NCBI GenBank assembly: GCA_963669155.1
Contig: OZ022594.1
Span: 18,953,274 to 19,017,273 of the forward strand
Length of the DNA stretch: 64,000 nucleotides
Direction: 5' to 3'
From: Arbacia lixula
Lineage: Eukaryota; Echinodermata; Echinoidea; Arbacioida; Arbaciidae
Positions 54,300 through 64,000 of this stretch are shown in pieces. The notes under the pieces were generated by a model. That model was not told the origin of the DNA and ran no database searches. It worked only from the letters and a program-made list of their open reading frames with translations. The translations under genes were made by a program, and so were the position numbers. Every line of letters begins with the position of its first letter. Position 1 is the stretch's first letter.

Positions 54300-57200
54300 C
54301 TGAAATGACGTCACAATGAACAGATATATAGATCAGCATCGACTATGACAGTTTCATGGATTGACCATTAACTCTGCGTCGATCGGGGGAGTAAGGGTCC
54401 AGTCTAAAACAAACTTGATGCAGCTGAATTCCATCAGACTGGTCTCGTTATAATTTCATTTCAGAGGTTAACAAAATACTTGAAACTGATTTAAAAGCGA
54501 AAACGATATTCGTTAAAAAAAAGGGGTGGGCGAGGGAAAGGGAGGGGAGGGGGGAGCAGCAACAACGATAGCGTGGTTGCTCTGATACAATTGCTTTTAT
54601 TCATATAGACGATCGAGCATGCGATTTTTCTTACTAAAGCGTTTTTCATTCTCTAAAATAATCATGTAGGACCTCTTTACTGAATATAGCCACTGGTGTA
54701 TCATCATAAACTAGAAAATGTCAGAACAAAATACTCTTCTTACTCTCATAAAAAGTTAGGAGAGCATCATGAGGATAAAGTAGGGTCATCATGTTTACTC
54801 CAACCTTTCTCCCACGACGAGTGTCGCCTGCAGAACATAGAATTAATCCAATTTATGCCATATCTTTGGCTACTATCATTGATGAATGTTTGCACAAATA
54901 ATACACGCTTACCTTTGTGCCGTGGTCACAACAGGCCGTGCGCGTTTTTGTACGGACTTGTGCGCAGCTTGCGCGCTTACTTTTGTGATACAATGCGTGC
55001 AAACTCCTGCGTGCTAGCACGTGCCAGAAAAAAACACGCACCTCCTTGAGTTCGACGCGAGGATTTTCTACAAGACCTGACGTAGACCATACGCAGATAG
55101 GCACACGACCCGTTGTGACCACGGCATAAGGGTTAGTGCAACGATGGTTGCACCCAGAGAGTTAGCAGCGATTGGCTTGTATCTACGTTCTACAGGCGAC
55201 CCGTTGTTTTGGGAGAGAGAAAGTTTGGAGGAAACATAGTGATCCTAGCTTATCTCCATAATGGAATGGTTAATCTGCCATTAGATTTGCACACAGGAAA
55301 ATACATTCCAAGATACTGACATTTCTTCCAGTAGATGGAGGCTCTCGCGCAGGCTCATTGCTACCGAACCACCTCCGCTTCCAGCTACAGCAGTCGTCCG
55401 CCACGACGAAGGCGATGACGAGGAGTAGGACGCCACCGACGATAGCGCAGGTTATAATCAGGGCCAGAGTGGTGCTTGAGAAACCGACCGGACCTACAAT
55501 TCAAATTCAATGATCAAAGTGTTAGTACTACTACAGTGCCGTCACCAGCTTTTTTCAAGGGGGGTGCGTTGGAAAAGACACAAACATTACCAATTCTGAT
55601 GTGAGGCAGTGCTCGCCCATCTAAAAGACCTATAGCCCCCCCCCCCCCCCCCCCCCTCGGCGACGTCCCACCCCCCCCCCCCCCCCAAAAAAAAAAAAAA
55701 AGTTCCCTTCTAAAAAAATAAAATAAAAAATTGTGGTCTGGAGGGTGGTGCGTTCTCACCCTCCGCACTCTCCCTGGTGACGGCCATGTATTTCGCCTAG
55801 ATCTTTTTCAAAAGAGCCCTCAAGTATCCCCCCTCCGGTTTTGTTTTGTTTGATTTTTTTATTATTTTTATTTATTTATTATTTATTTTTATTTTTATTT
55901 TTTTGGTTCTGAAGGGGGGTGCGTTCGCACCCTCCGCACCCCCCCCCCCCACCCCCCCCCCCCCCCCGGCGACGGCCCTGTACTAGGTGTTATAAAACAA
56001 TGGAAAATTTTGGGGGAAAATATCCTTCTGGGGAGATATTCCTACCCTCGGATAGGACGTTAAATAGAGGTCCTGTGTATAGAACAGGAACACGCTATGC
56101 ACGTTAAAGAACCTTCTGTTCATCTAGAGTAAGTGCAAGGTGAAAACAGGGTGGAGTAGCCAGAGAGCGCGCACTGGAAAACAAATGAGAGATGCCGACA
56201 ATTCGTGGTTCACCCCATAATGCTGTTTTGCATACGAATGGTATCAAACAGGCATTGAGAGTACCATACGAAATAGTTCTAAGAAGAGGAAGGAGTTTAC
56301 TGGTCTTAAGCGGCGCTAAAGCCATTAACCATGCATAGAGCCATCTATAGGCAGAATTTGGCCAACTCAGTTTCAATAGGTCACAACATGGCGCGCGTTG
56401 CTTTGTTGGGCAAGCAAATAACCAAAAAAAATACGAGTCATGTTTTAACCGAATGAAACCGAGTTGGCCAAACGCTCTCTATGTACGGCTCTGTAACCAT
56501 GGTAACAACAGTGCAATGTCCTTGCCTTTCGATCGGACAGCAAACGAACAGAGTACCGAAGTGTAATTTCAGCATTTTGTCAAGACAACTGGTTCTAAGC
56601 TATGCAAGTAGCGGTAATCACAGTGGGAACTATAATTGGGGGTTCCAGATACTAGCCCGATCGACAATATCGGACCAGTAAACCTCTCACTGGAATGACT
56701 TTGTTTAGAACCAGTTGTCTTGACAGCATGCATATGTGATGACCTCATTTCGGTACTCTTTGTTCCCGTTAGCCCGACTGTTCGATGGCTTATCCTCGAT
56801 TTCCTCTTCTGCGTGTGAGCTGAATGTGTGAATGACTCAAAATGCCAGCCACGAATGCTGATTTCATACGTACATACAATTTACATCTATTTTAGAGCCC
56901 TACTCTGTTTGAGCTGTGTGTGACATTACTGCCATGGTCATGTACGAACACGTATGTGTATGTACTCCTTAATTACAATGTGCATCATATATTGTCTTTA
57001 AGATCATCACTTTTACGTACACGTGCATCATTCAAATTCTAATACATGATTTCTCCAACCCGCGTCACTTTGCTAAGTGTGTCATTGTCGTAGATGGCAG
57101 CATAACAGAAAGATACTAGATATTCTGTTTTGGCAATGGCTCTTTCCTCTTGCATGCTGCTACGTCAGCGATATAAATATGGAAACAAAAGACAAGTTAA

Positions 57201-59252
57201 TGAAAAAGGCAAGAGTCGACAGTTTGTGTTATTTTGTATATATGAGGTGCATGCGTTTATAATTTCCTTACCATTTACTTCTAGAAGAATAGTGCAGGTT
57301 GTTGCTAGGACCGTGTCACTAACTCTGAGCGTGATGTTGTGAAACCCGTCACTGAGCGTAGAGCTATCTTCTTCCTCGCCCGTGGTCGCTGCGATCGAGA
57401 CGACGTCTACGGACACATCTCCGTAGAAGCTGTAGTCTGGGAGTGTTAACATCACGTCGTCAGCTGTTGGAGGCGACGTCGACAGGTTGAACGTCGCCTG
57501 GCCGTCCTCCCTCTTCCTGACGATCGTTTCGCGACAAGCAACCGGGAGTTCGGAGACTGCAACAAATATATGGACAGTGAAACTTATACAGTAAGACCAA
57601 TCATGGGAGTCGAGAATGTGGTCCTTTTAACAAGCAAGTGGGCTTTCTGACCAGGGTCCCGTTTCATAAAAAGTTGTTATGATAGCAACTCTTGCTGGAA
57701 TGTCAACTTTCATTGAAAGAGCCAGCCAGGAAGCAGAATTTTCACTGTAGTCATAGTAGTTGACATTACAGCAAGAGTTGCTATCATAGCAACTTTTTAT
57801 GAAATGGGCCCCAGGTAACTCTAATGCAGGTTTCAATGAGATATTTCAATGCTTCAATCATTCAAGGGAATCAATCAATGTGGTCTTTACGGACAGGTTT
57901 ATGTAAATGGCATACAGCAAAAACGTCATGCATATTCCACATAACTATAATGGTGATATATATGAAAGTGAGATATGGACAGGTATACCTACTCTGTACA
58001 GTGACGGTAAAATTACATGAATCCGTGTTTCCTGCTGCGTCTATAGCAGTGACGGTTACCGAGGATAGTCCCGGTAGAAACCGGCTTCCTGCTGGAACCG
58101 AGTATCCGATAGAGGCATTTACGTTATCTACTGCAAGGGCGGAAAATGAGATGACATTTGTCGTGTCGTCTTCTACGTCTGTGCAAGTGATGTTTGGGCT
58201 CTCCGCATCTGAAAATAAATGAGATTAAAAGAGAACCGCCTTTGAAAGTGTGTCTGTTTTTATATCCGTATTCAGAGTATTTATAATCAGTATTTGAAAG
58301 GTGTAATCATAAAAAGAATCGGCCGACCTATACTCAAGATCCCAAGAAAATTAATGTAGGCAATGCCTTTATCATAAGATTCTGCCAATCAATTCTCCAA
58401 ACCGCATATTACGAAAACAATTGTCCAATGAAGCATCACCGCTTCCGGCCTAGCGTAGAGTGTATTACACCGGAAGCGGACATGACTGAAAAGAAATCCA
58501 GATTTCGCTGCGCAGTGCATTATGGGGTGACTTTCCTGTAGCCGTATGGAGAATCCGCGATTAAGGTAAGTAGTAGCAGTGGTGAAAACATCGGACCCGT
58601 ACAGGGAGTGCCCTTCTGCAAGGACCATGAATTTCCACTCTTGTTTGATCTTCAGTTACCAGGAAAGAATCAGCGGAAACAGTTAAAATCGTTGAAAACA
58701 TACAAAATCCTGACCCCCATGATAACGAGAGAACAGCTTAATCACGCCCTTTAATCATGATAACTACCAGACTGCTATACCCTTATCTTTATTACAAATC
58801 AAAGTATTGTTTAATTCCAATACTTACGATGGCCGGCATTTAGAACACAGCTCGAAACATTATGAATTTAGTAAATGATAAGAACACGGTTCGCTTTAAA
58901 AACCTCTGCTCTGGATATACAGGCCAATGCTCCTTATAAATACATCAAAATTGGAACAAACCTTTCACAGTTATGAATCCTGTACACGTCTTCTGAAGAA
59001 TGTCATCATAGATGACTGCCGTGACTTCGTGCACGCCCGTATCAAGGTGACTGCCATTTGTCTGTCCAGAGGCCGACACATTGAGAAAAACGCTGCCGCC
59101 GTAGGGCAGGTACGTTGGGATAGTGATGCTGGAAGGGTCGAGTGTTGACGTGAAGATGGAGTATGGCTTCCCAGGAACTGTGAAGATGGTCTCGTTTAAG
59201 GGCGGGCAGACCGCGGGCAACTCCGTGACTGAAGAGCGGACGCGGCAGAGTT

Positions 59253-59312
<60 letters not shown>

Positions 59313-61460
59313 GGGGGGGCACAGAGAGGAAAAACGAGAAACACAGAGTCAAGTCATACTCTGTACGATGTGAGGATTGATATGTCATGACACATTTCCG
59401 ACGTCGATTTTCATGAAATTTAGCAACGCGGTGATGTCTTGAAAAGCGCAACATTTATTCATTTATCGTTTAAGTACTATGTATATCCATGCCAATAATT
59501 GTCCATACTTCGTAAGAGGAAAAGTCGTCCCATGATGCACCGTGCAGCCACATTATGATTTTGTTTATATTCATGTCTGCTTCCGGTCTAGTGTAACTAG
59601 CGTTTATATAATGTACGCACCAGAAATTCCACCCAACTCTAAAACGAAGCACTCTTTCTGGAACATAATGGGTTAACGAGTATAGGATAGGGACATGTTT
59701 TGCTTACGGCTATTGAACACTTGAAAGGCACACTGCGCCGCGTTGCCGAACAGGTCTGTCACGGTGAAAGCAACGGGTGTGTAGCCGGGTAGGAAAGGTG
59801 AGTTTAACGAGATCGACACATTATATTTCCTACTGTCACCGGAAGTGTCCAGATGCGCATCAGTGACGTTGTACTCCGACCCGGATATAAGCCCGAAGAA
59901 AATGTTGTTGACGGCATTGGTTTCCTCCACGCACGAAAGCTCGGGAGGAGTAACGTCTACACAGGTAGAACGGAAACGCGAAATTCGGTTTGTGATAAGA
60001 CGGAATGATCTCGCCGGTGGGTAAAGCTGTGTGCAATAGCGAAGCATCATTGCATAATGCCTCATTGATCTATATTTCTGTTCAATGAGAGGTTAAAGGA
60101 CGTCGCATGGGCACACATAGTTCAACTAGTCGTGAGAAAAGAGAATAAAACAAAGACCAGAGGGGAAAAGACGTCATTAGAAAAATTTCCCTCTGTCTCG
60201 ATACGCGTGCTAACAGTTCGTTTGTAAGTCCACCACTTTCACATGTACATGTATGATACAAATTGTGTAGCATACCACAGATTTTTGTATTTCCTTTAAA
60301 GATTGTCCGTCCCTTTTGCAAGCTTAAAATTTGAAATCGTCTATCAGGATCGTGAATTGAAGAAAGTGTGATTCAAGACCATTTCTAAGAATATAGCATG
60401 TTGAAGCTTTTTCTGTCTATGTAAAAAAAATCAGCCGTTAAATTTCAAACCGACTTTTTTCGTACTACGAAAAAAGTATTAGTCTTTGTTACAGTATCTA
60501 TGTGGTTATTATGCGTGTGGGAAATCCTAATTTTATGAGTAATTACCAAACTTTGGAGATGATTCCTTCTATAGAACATTTTTTTTTCATAATGCGTTTT
60601 ATAATTCAATAAACAGATTAATCAATTAAGCAGATATTTCAACAAAAACTGCTAAGAGCCTGAGGTAAAGACTATTAATCAGACGTTGTTTACGTGCATT
60701 ATTTGAATTTTACACTACGTATCAGTTATGTGCCCGACGCCTTGACCAAGAAACTGTTGTTCAGTGTTCAATTCAATTCGGTTTTATTCTCACTCATCTT
60801 TAAAATGACAAAGAAAATATGACGAAAGCACATAAAAAAATTATGTAAAGAACAGTGTTCAAATACAGGACAATCGTGTGTTTTGGGGAGGATAAATTAT
60901 TTTGCGTTGCTAACTTCAGCCTCGTGTTAGGGTTAAGCCTAGGATACGGGTAAGGGTTGGGTTAGAATTAGAATGCATTATCTTAACACAAACACACAAA
61001 CACGAACCCTAGGATGAAATTAGCAATCTAACATAGTGTATCCCTTTATATTCCAGGATTATCAACATTTGATCCAGAGACCAACGAGACGGTAACAGTG
61101 TACATTCTACATTTGACAGTGCTGAAACCACGTATACGTGGATAGAAAGTTCCCCGAGAACACTTGCACTCTTGCCTTTTATTTCCAGAAGAGAGGAGCA
61201 GGTTGATGTCAGGACTGTGTCATTGGCTAACAGCGTGATGTTGTGAACTCCTACAGGTATCATGGAAACCTTTTCTGCGCTACCATCGGTGTTGATGATT
61301 GAGACGATGTCTACGGACAGATCTCCGTACAAGCTGTATTGTGGCAGGGTTACCGTCAAGTTATCGGCAGTTGGTGGTGACGTTGAGAGGTTAAATGTTT
61401 CCGCATCCGCTGGGAGTTCCCGGACAATACTCTCAGGGCAGGCGACAGGGAGCTCCGTTA
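53922..61460 (-). CDS. HYR-R: HYR-module membrane receptor-like gene (5' end not found)
   Basis: Exons in transcript order: 61460-61176 (B-type), 59956-59708 (HYR), 59228-58962 (B-type), 58208-57993 (HYR), 57556-57272 (B-type), 55493-55321 (TM), 54299-53922 (tail with stop). Phase 1 holds through the ectodomain, then phase 0 before the tail. B-type and HYR modules alternate. Signal peptide and possibly more modules should lie to the right of 61460. There is no stalk exon; the last B module joins the TM exon directly in frame. The TM-exon donor and the GVATD start of the tail match HYR-P, so the two share their 3' half. The tail lacks tyrosines and carries 18-residue repeats. Confidence 0.78.
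54009..54224 (-). repeat. 54-bp coding tandem repeat, four units
   Basis: Units keep frame (18 codons). The middle two are nearly identical, the outer ones diverged. Pattern VEMTE-(G/D/R)-SKN-(G/S)-DFTVN-(GGD/DDS). Confidence 0.88.
54300..55320 (-). other. HYR-R intron between TM and tail exons
   Basis: 1.0 kb, includes the inverted-repeat element at 54910-55133 and a G-rich stretch near 54525. No further exon seen. Confidence 0.55.
54910..55133. mobile_element. Inverted-terminal element (TGCCGTGGTCACAAC ends)
   Basis: Left TTTGTGCCGTGGTCACAACA, right GTTGTGACCACGGCATAAG, inverted complements about 220 bp apart, with a GC-rich interior (GTGCGCAGCTTGCGCGC). MITE-like, no frame. Confidence 0.65.
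55321..55493 (-). CDS. HYR-R transmembrane exon
   Basis: Acceptor GAATTGTAG, phase 1. Encodes PVGFSST, the helix TLALIITCAIVGGVLLLVIA with FVVA, then DDCCSWKRRWFG; ends AGAAAT|GTCAGTATC in phase 0. The donor is the counterpart of the HYR-P one. Two cysteines and basic residues follow the helix. Confidence 0.8.
55532..55982. mobile_element. Element(s) with TACAGTGCCGTC termini and poly-C interior
   Basis: Starts TACAGTGCCGTCACCAGC and ends GGCGACGGCCCTGTA, with an internal GGTGACGGCCATGTA near 55776-55790. It therefore looks like two adjacent or nested copies. The interiors carry GGGGGGTGCG / CGCACCC blocks and long C runs. No coding capacity. Confidence 0.6.
56335..56493. repeat. Short inverted-repeat element
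   Basis: Left AGAGCCATCTATAGGCAG then TTTGGCCAACTCAGTTTC; right GAAACCGAGTTGGCCAAA then ATGTACGGCTCT. Arms of about 45 bp. Confidence 0.65.
56527..56782. repeat. Inverted-repeat element with GTCAAGACAACTGGTTCTAA arms
   Basis: Left arm AACAGAGTACCGAA through GTCAAGACAACTGGTTCTAA; right arm TTAGAACCAGTTGTCTTGAC through TTCGGTACTCTTTGTTC. Arms of about 75 bp with a spacer of about 100 bp. Confidence 0.72.
57272..57556 (-). CDS. HYR-R exon, B-type module 3
   Basis: Acceptor TTGTTGCAG, donor AATG|GTAAGG, phase 1-1, 285 nt. Starts SELPVACRETIVRKRE, contains NLSTSPPTADDVMLTLPDYS and FYGDVSVDVVSI, ends TCTILLEVNG. It is about the same length as the 61176-61460 exon and closely similar, so a recent internal duplication is likely. 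Its donor is GT, whereas the paralogous exon has GC. Confidence 0.83.
57653..57813. mobile_element. MITE-like inverted repeat (GGGTCCCGTTTCATAAAAAG ends)
   Basis: Left GGGTCCCGTTTCATAAAAAG then GATAGCAACTCTTGCTG; right CAGCAAGAGTTGCTATC then CTTTTTATGAAATGGGCCCC. Arms of about 55-60 bp, total 160 bp, within an HYR-R intron. No coding capacity. Confidence 0.8.
57993..58208 (-). CDS. HYR-R exon, HYR module (VTAIDAAGN type)
   Basis: Acceptor TTATTTTCAG, donor CAGA|GTAGGT, phase 1-1, 216 nt. Reads AESPNITCTDVEDDTTNVIS, then IGYSVPAGSRFLPGLSSV and the HYR core TVTAIDAAGNTDSCNFTVTV. Classic HYR ending. No long minus-strand frame begins with a methionine here, so it is easily missed. Confidence 0.83.
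58962..59228 (-). CDS. HYR-R exon, B-type module 2
   Basis: Acceptor CGCTCTTCAG, donor AAAG|GTTTGT, phase 1-1, 267 nt. Starts TELPAVCPPLNETIF, contains SSITIPTYLPYGGSVFLNVS and ends CTGFITVKG. Several NxS/T sequons. Confidence 0.8.
59253..59320. repeat. (GA)n then poly-G microsatellite
   Basis: AG dinucleotides about 50 bases long followed by about 18 G, close upstream of the B-type exon 2 acceptor. Confidence 0.9.
59708..59956 (-). CDS. HYR-R exon, HYR module (TVTDLFGNAAQC type)
   Basis: Acceptor CTACCTGTGTAG, donor AGCC|GTAAGC, phase 1-1, 249 nt. Starts VTPPELSCVEETNAV, contains YNVTDAHLDTSGDSRKYNVS and ends with the HYR core VAFTVTDLFGNAAQCAFQVF. Confidence 0.82.
60297..60727 (-). repeat. 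Dispersed repeat R, copy 2 (inverse of 27226-27516)
   Basis: Matches 27226-27516 in reverse complement over nearly its whole length, with an extra segment of about 100 bp (60330-60460) that contains a TTCGTACTACGAA palindrome. Lies in the HYR-R intron between the first two exons seen. Confidence 0.7.
61176..61460 (-). CDS. HYR-R exon, B-type module 1 (first exon visible)
   Basis: Acceptor AATTACGATTGCAG, phase 1-1, 285 nt, ending AAAG|GCAAGA (GC donor). Starts TELPVACPESIVRELPADAE, contains NLSTSPPTADNLTVTLPQYS and LYGDLSVDIVSI, ends CSSLLEIKG. Entry phase 1 shows there is at least one more coding exon upstream. Confidence 0.82.
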
Positions 61461-62039
61461 CTGCAATCGTAATTTTGATAATGTTAAGCAAAGTAGTGAT
61501 AAGGTTTTTCTTTCCGTGTAGTAACCCTATGAACGTAGATATTAAAGAGTTTAAAATCGGCACGACGTGAACGTCTTTATTAAACCCTATACATGTTGTA
61601 TGTGCCATATTGTGTCGCCGTCTATGCACACCTATCCCACAAGCTATACAGGGTTAAGGGCCTATCTCACTGACGGAGACGTCGCGTCGCCGCGACTCAT
61701 GAGATCAGAGAATGGCTCTCGCTCTCATTGAGATGACGTCACTGCGACTGTTTCCTGTCTATTAGGTACCTAGATCTACAAGTTCATCTATTAGATGCTT
61801 TTCTCCTTGGTCTCAAGAGTCAACGAATAAACTTTGTGATATTTCACCAGTCTGCATTATAATCGAACGTCCCAAATCGACAAACGTGAATCTGAGAAAA
61901 TCAATTAAATTCTCCAATACCCTTCTACGAAAAATGATCCAATGGCGCATCGCGGAACCACATTGGGATTTAATTTGGAGTATGTCCGCCTCCGATCAAG
62001 GGTGCTAGTGTATGAAACCAGGAACAGGCATGTCTGCCC

Positions 62040-62093
62040 CCCCCCCCTCCCCCCCCCCCCCCCTTAAACACACACACACACACACACACACAA
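62040..62093. repeat. Poly-C and (CA)n tract
   Basis: C runs of 9 and 14 bases followed by ACACAC. Confidence 0.88.
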
Positions 62094-62295
62094 ACAACCA
62101 AACAAATAATTAAAGAAACTAACAAACAAATACCCCCCAAAAAAGATATGTATATTACATAAATAGTATGATCACACAAATGCAATCTAAAACACAAAAC
62201 AGTGAAATGACAGCCAGAAAGGAGAAATCAGGATATCAAATGTATCACTTTACGATATCGAGTCAAAGGTTATTACCAAGTTAACTACAATTGTA

Positions 62296-63057
62296 ACTAA
62301 ACACAACAGAAAAATAAGTCCCCCCTAAGGAAAATAGCATAACTTTTTATCAAATAGGTTTTGGGCAAAATGTTTTGGCAGGAATGTTTCTTAACTTATT
62401 GACTAACTTATATGTGAAAATCATATTAATCCAATTAGTCATGCATAAGAGGCTAAATTTTAAAGGCAAAATGTCTCTTTTCAAAAGTCACAAGGGTTAT
62501 TTTGGGATTCTGTCATATGAATTTGTGATGAATTCCATTTCTGGTGCATAATTTATGTAATTTCAATGTTTATCATCCATCTATCGATGCACTATCACCT
62601 ATCCAGACATTTAACTTATTGTTCTGGTTGAGTGAGCACCGTTTAACAAATGTTCATCCCTCTTGAGTTTGGAACAGTTAAAAACCCTTTATTTTTGTGA
62701 AAAAATAAAACTCTGGATATTTTGAAAAAAATGTAACATGACATGTTATGTAAACATAGGAAGTCATTTTCGTGTCATCGTTGAGAGAAAACATTTTAAA
62801 AATCGCACAAGAAATGCCAAAATGTATTATTAAAACGGCATAAGTAATTACCCTTGTGACTTTTGAAAAGGGACATTTTTGCCTTTAAAATTTGCTCACC
62901 CACGCATGACTCATTTGGATTAATGTGATTTTTACACAGAAGTTAGTCAATAAGTTAAGGAACAATCCTGCCAAATTATTTTGCCTAAAACCTTTTTGAT
63001 AAAAATTTATGCTATTTTGCTAAGGGGAGGGGGACTTACTTTTTTGTTGTGTTTAGT
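62296..63057. mobile_element. 762-bp element with about 200-bp terminal inverted repeats
   Basis: Starts ACTAAACACAACAGAAAAAT and ends TTTTTTGTTGTGTTTAGT. The arms 62296-62505 and 62850-63057 are inverted copies (blocks AGCATAACTTTTTATCAAA, TTAACTTATTGACTAACTT, CAAAAGTCACAAGGGTTAT). The spacer of about 340 bp has no transposase frame. A target duplication could not be settled. Confidence 0.82.
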
Positions 63058-64000
63058 ACAAGACAAGTATTATGTTACATGTATATACATTGCGATATAA
63101 CAATTTACAACACACACACAGCAATACAATACAACACAATACCAATGTGCCCAGTGGAATGAATGATATAACTTAGATCAAATGAAATTATATTACATCA
63201 ACAACTACAAAACTCAATGATCGCCAGTTCTGTTGTGTCTCTACGTAGTACATCAAGATAAAGAAACTCCCATGGCCCATGGGAAGAAACATGCTTTGCT
63301 CACTGATGGGCTACCCTGGTAAAAAGAAGACAGAATAGATAAATAAATTATTTCCAAATGACAGGTTCGTGATGTAGCTTTCTTAAACAAATGAGTTGCA
63401 CCGAGTGGATTGGTGTTTACACTGGCTATGCAACACCGTCTGAACGCAAGTATTGGCTACAACCTGACGTGTCGGTCATGTAGGTATACATTTTTTTTGT
63501 ACAATCTTTCAATCATGAGATCTATTCTCTGTATTTCAGACCCGTTCATTTTCAGAGTCAACGACCGGCAAAGTGTTAAACCTGCGGTCTAGCACTAGGT
63601 TAGTCGGATGGTTATACTAGGTATCTATTTCCACTGTTTTTTTTTTATTTTTATCTGCCCCCAAGTATGTTCCGTCTCACCATGGAAGCACAGAAAAGAC
63701 ATCGGATGATCTTCCGATGCTACACATGCTAGAGGTGGTTGTAGTGGTGGTTGAGGAAATGGCGGACGTTCCCTCAGTATTTTTTTTAAACAGTCCTCTA
63801 GGTCACCACAGTGCATTTACATGGCGATGTGTAATCTAATGAAGGATGTGAGGACGAATGAAAACATGAAAGCCCGCAGCAAACGACACGATATTACCAC
63901 GATTCCACATTCGTAAGGTATACGATAGGAAATGTGACGTCACCTTGTTGCACAAATGCAATGACCGGGTCCTGCAATTCAGCCAGTCGCAGAGTCGTAC

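Larger units (their letters stand above)
61461..64000. other. Upstream part of HYR-R intron / intergenic, repeat-rich
   Basis: Includes a CRE-like TGACGTCA near 61733, poly-C and CA runs (62040-62093), and the inverted-repeat element at 62296-63057. The missing 5' exons of HYR-R were looked for on the minus strand and not recognised. Confidence 0.45.

Noticed and set aside
57824-58222. 132-residue plus-strand frame opposite the HYR-R exon
   Set aside because: It is the antisense shadow of the HYR exon at 57993-58208, which has splice sites and a HYR signature on the minus strand.
60925-60975. Telomere-like TTAGGG / GGGTTAG sequence
   Set aside because: Only a few degenerate units; far too short for an interstitial telomere array.

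Overview
This is a window of animal nuclear DNA: interrupted genes with GT-AG (and some GC-AG) introns, many microsatellites, foldback and inverted-repeat elements, and one 200-N assembly gap. The coding content is dominated by a cluster of receptor-like genes built from HYR (hyalin repeat) modules, plus one NXPE-family (neurexophilin / PC-esterase) gene. Expanded HYR families, an NXPE gene and this repeat style fit a marine invertebrate deuterostome, most likely an echinoderm. That assignment is inference; no species marker was seen.

Layout. 1-3.5 kb (minus strand): HYR-L1, the 5' part of a HYR gene whose 3' end lies left of the window. 6.6-12.7 kb (minus): HYR-L2, the tandem paralogue of L1, complete except for the assembly gap. 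It has a signal peptide, two copies of module A, then modules B and C, a Thr-rich stalk, a transmembrane helix and a short tail with an ITAM-like tyrosine pair. 15.9-27.8 kb (plus): HYR-P, divergent from L2, complete: signal peptide, A, B, C, Pro/Thr/Gly stalk, TM helix and a long tail with an NPVY motif. 28-42 kb: no protein gene recognised; it holds foldback and MITE-like elements, a LINE endonuclease relic and a tRNA-like gene whose canonical anticodon is UCA. 42.7-48.3 kb (plus): a four-exon NXPE gene with the GDS and DxxH catalytic motifs of PC-esterases. 48.3-53.9 kb: mostly anonymous, with a 173-bp tandem repeat. 53.9-61.5 kb (minus): HYR-R, a fourth HYR receptor with five HYR-type modules, a TM helix and a tail made of 18-residue repeats; its 5' end was not found. 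61.6-64 kb: repeats.

Shared logic. Module exons are symmetrical phase 1-1 and of fixed length (222 nt A, 282-285 nt B, 234 nt C), so whole modules can be added or lost without breaking the frame. L2 shows this, with an extra A exon and an A-exon relic. The ectodomains are related but the membrane and tail exons are of two kinds. HYR-P and HYR-R share a TM-exon donor and a phase-0 tail beginning GVATD, whereas HYR-L2 has a different TM exon (phase 2 out) and a short tyrosine tail. The cluster therefore looks like a small family of surface receptors with conserved outsides and diversified signalling ends. No ligand or function can be read from the sequence.
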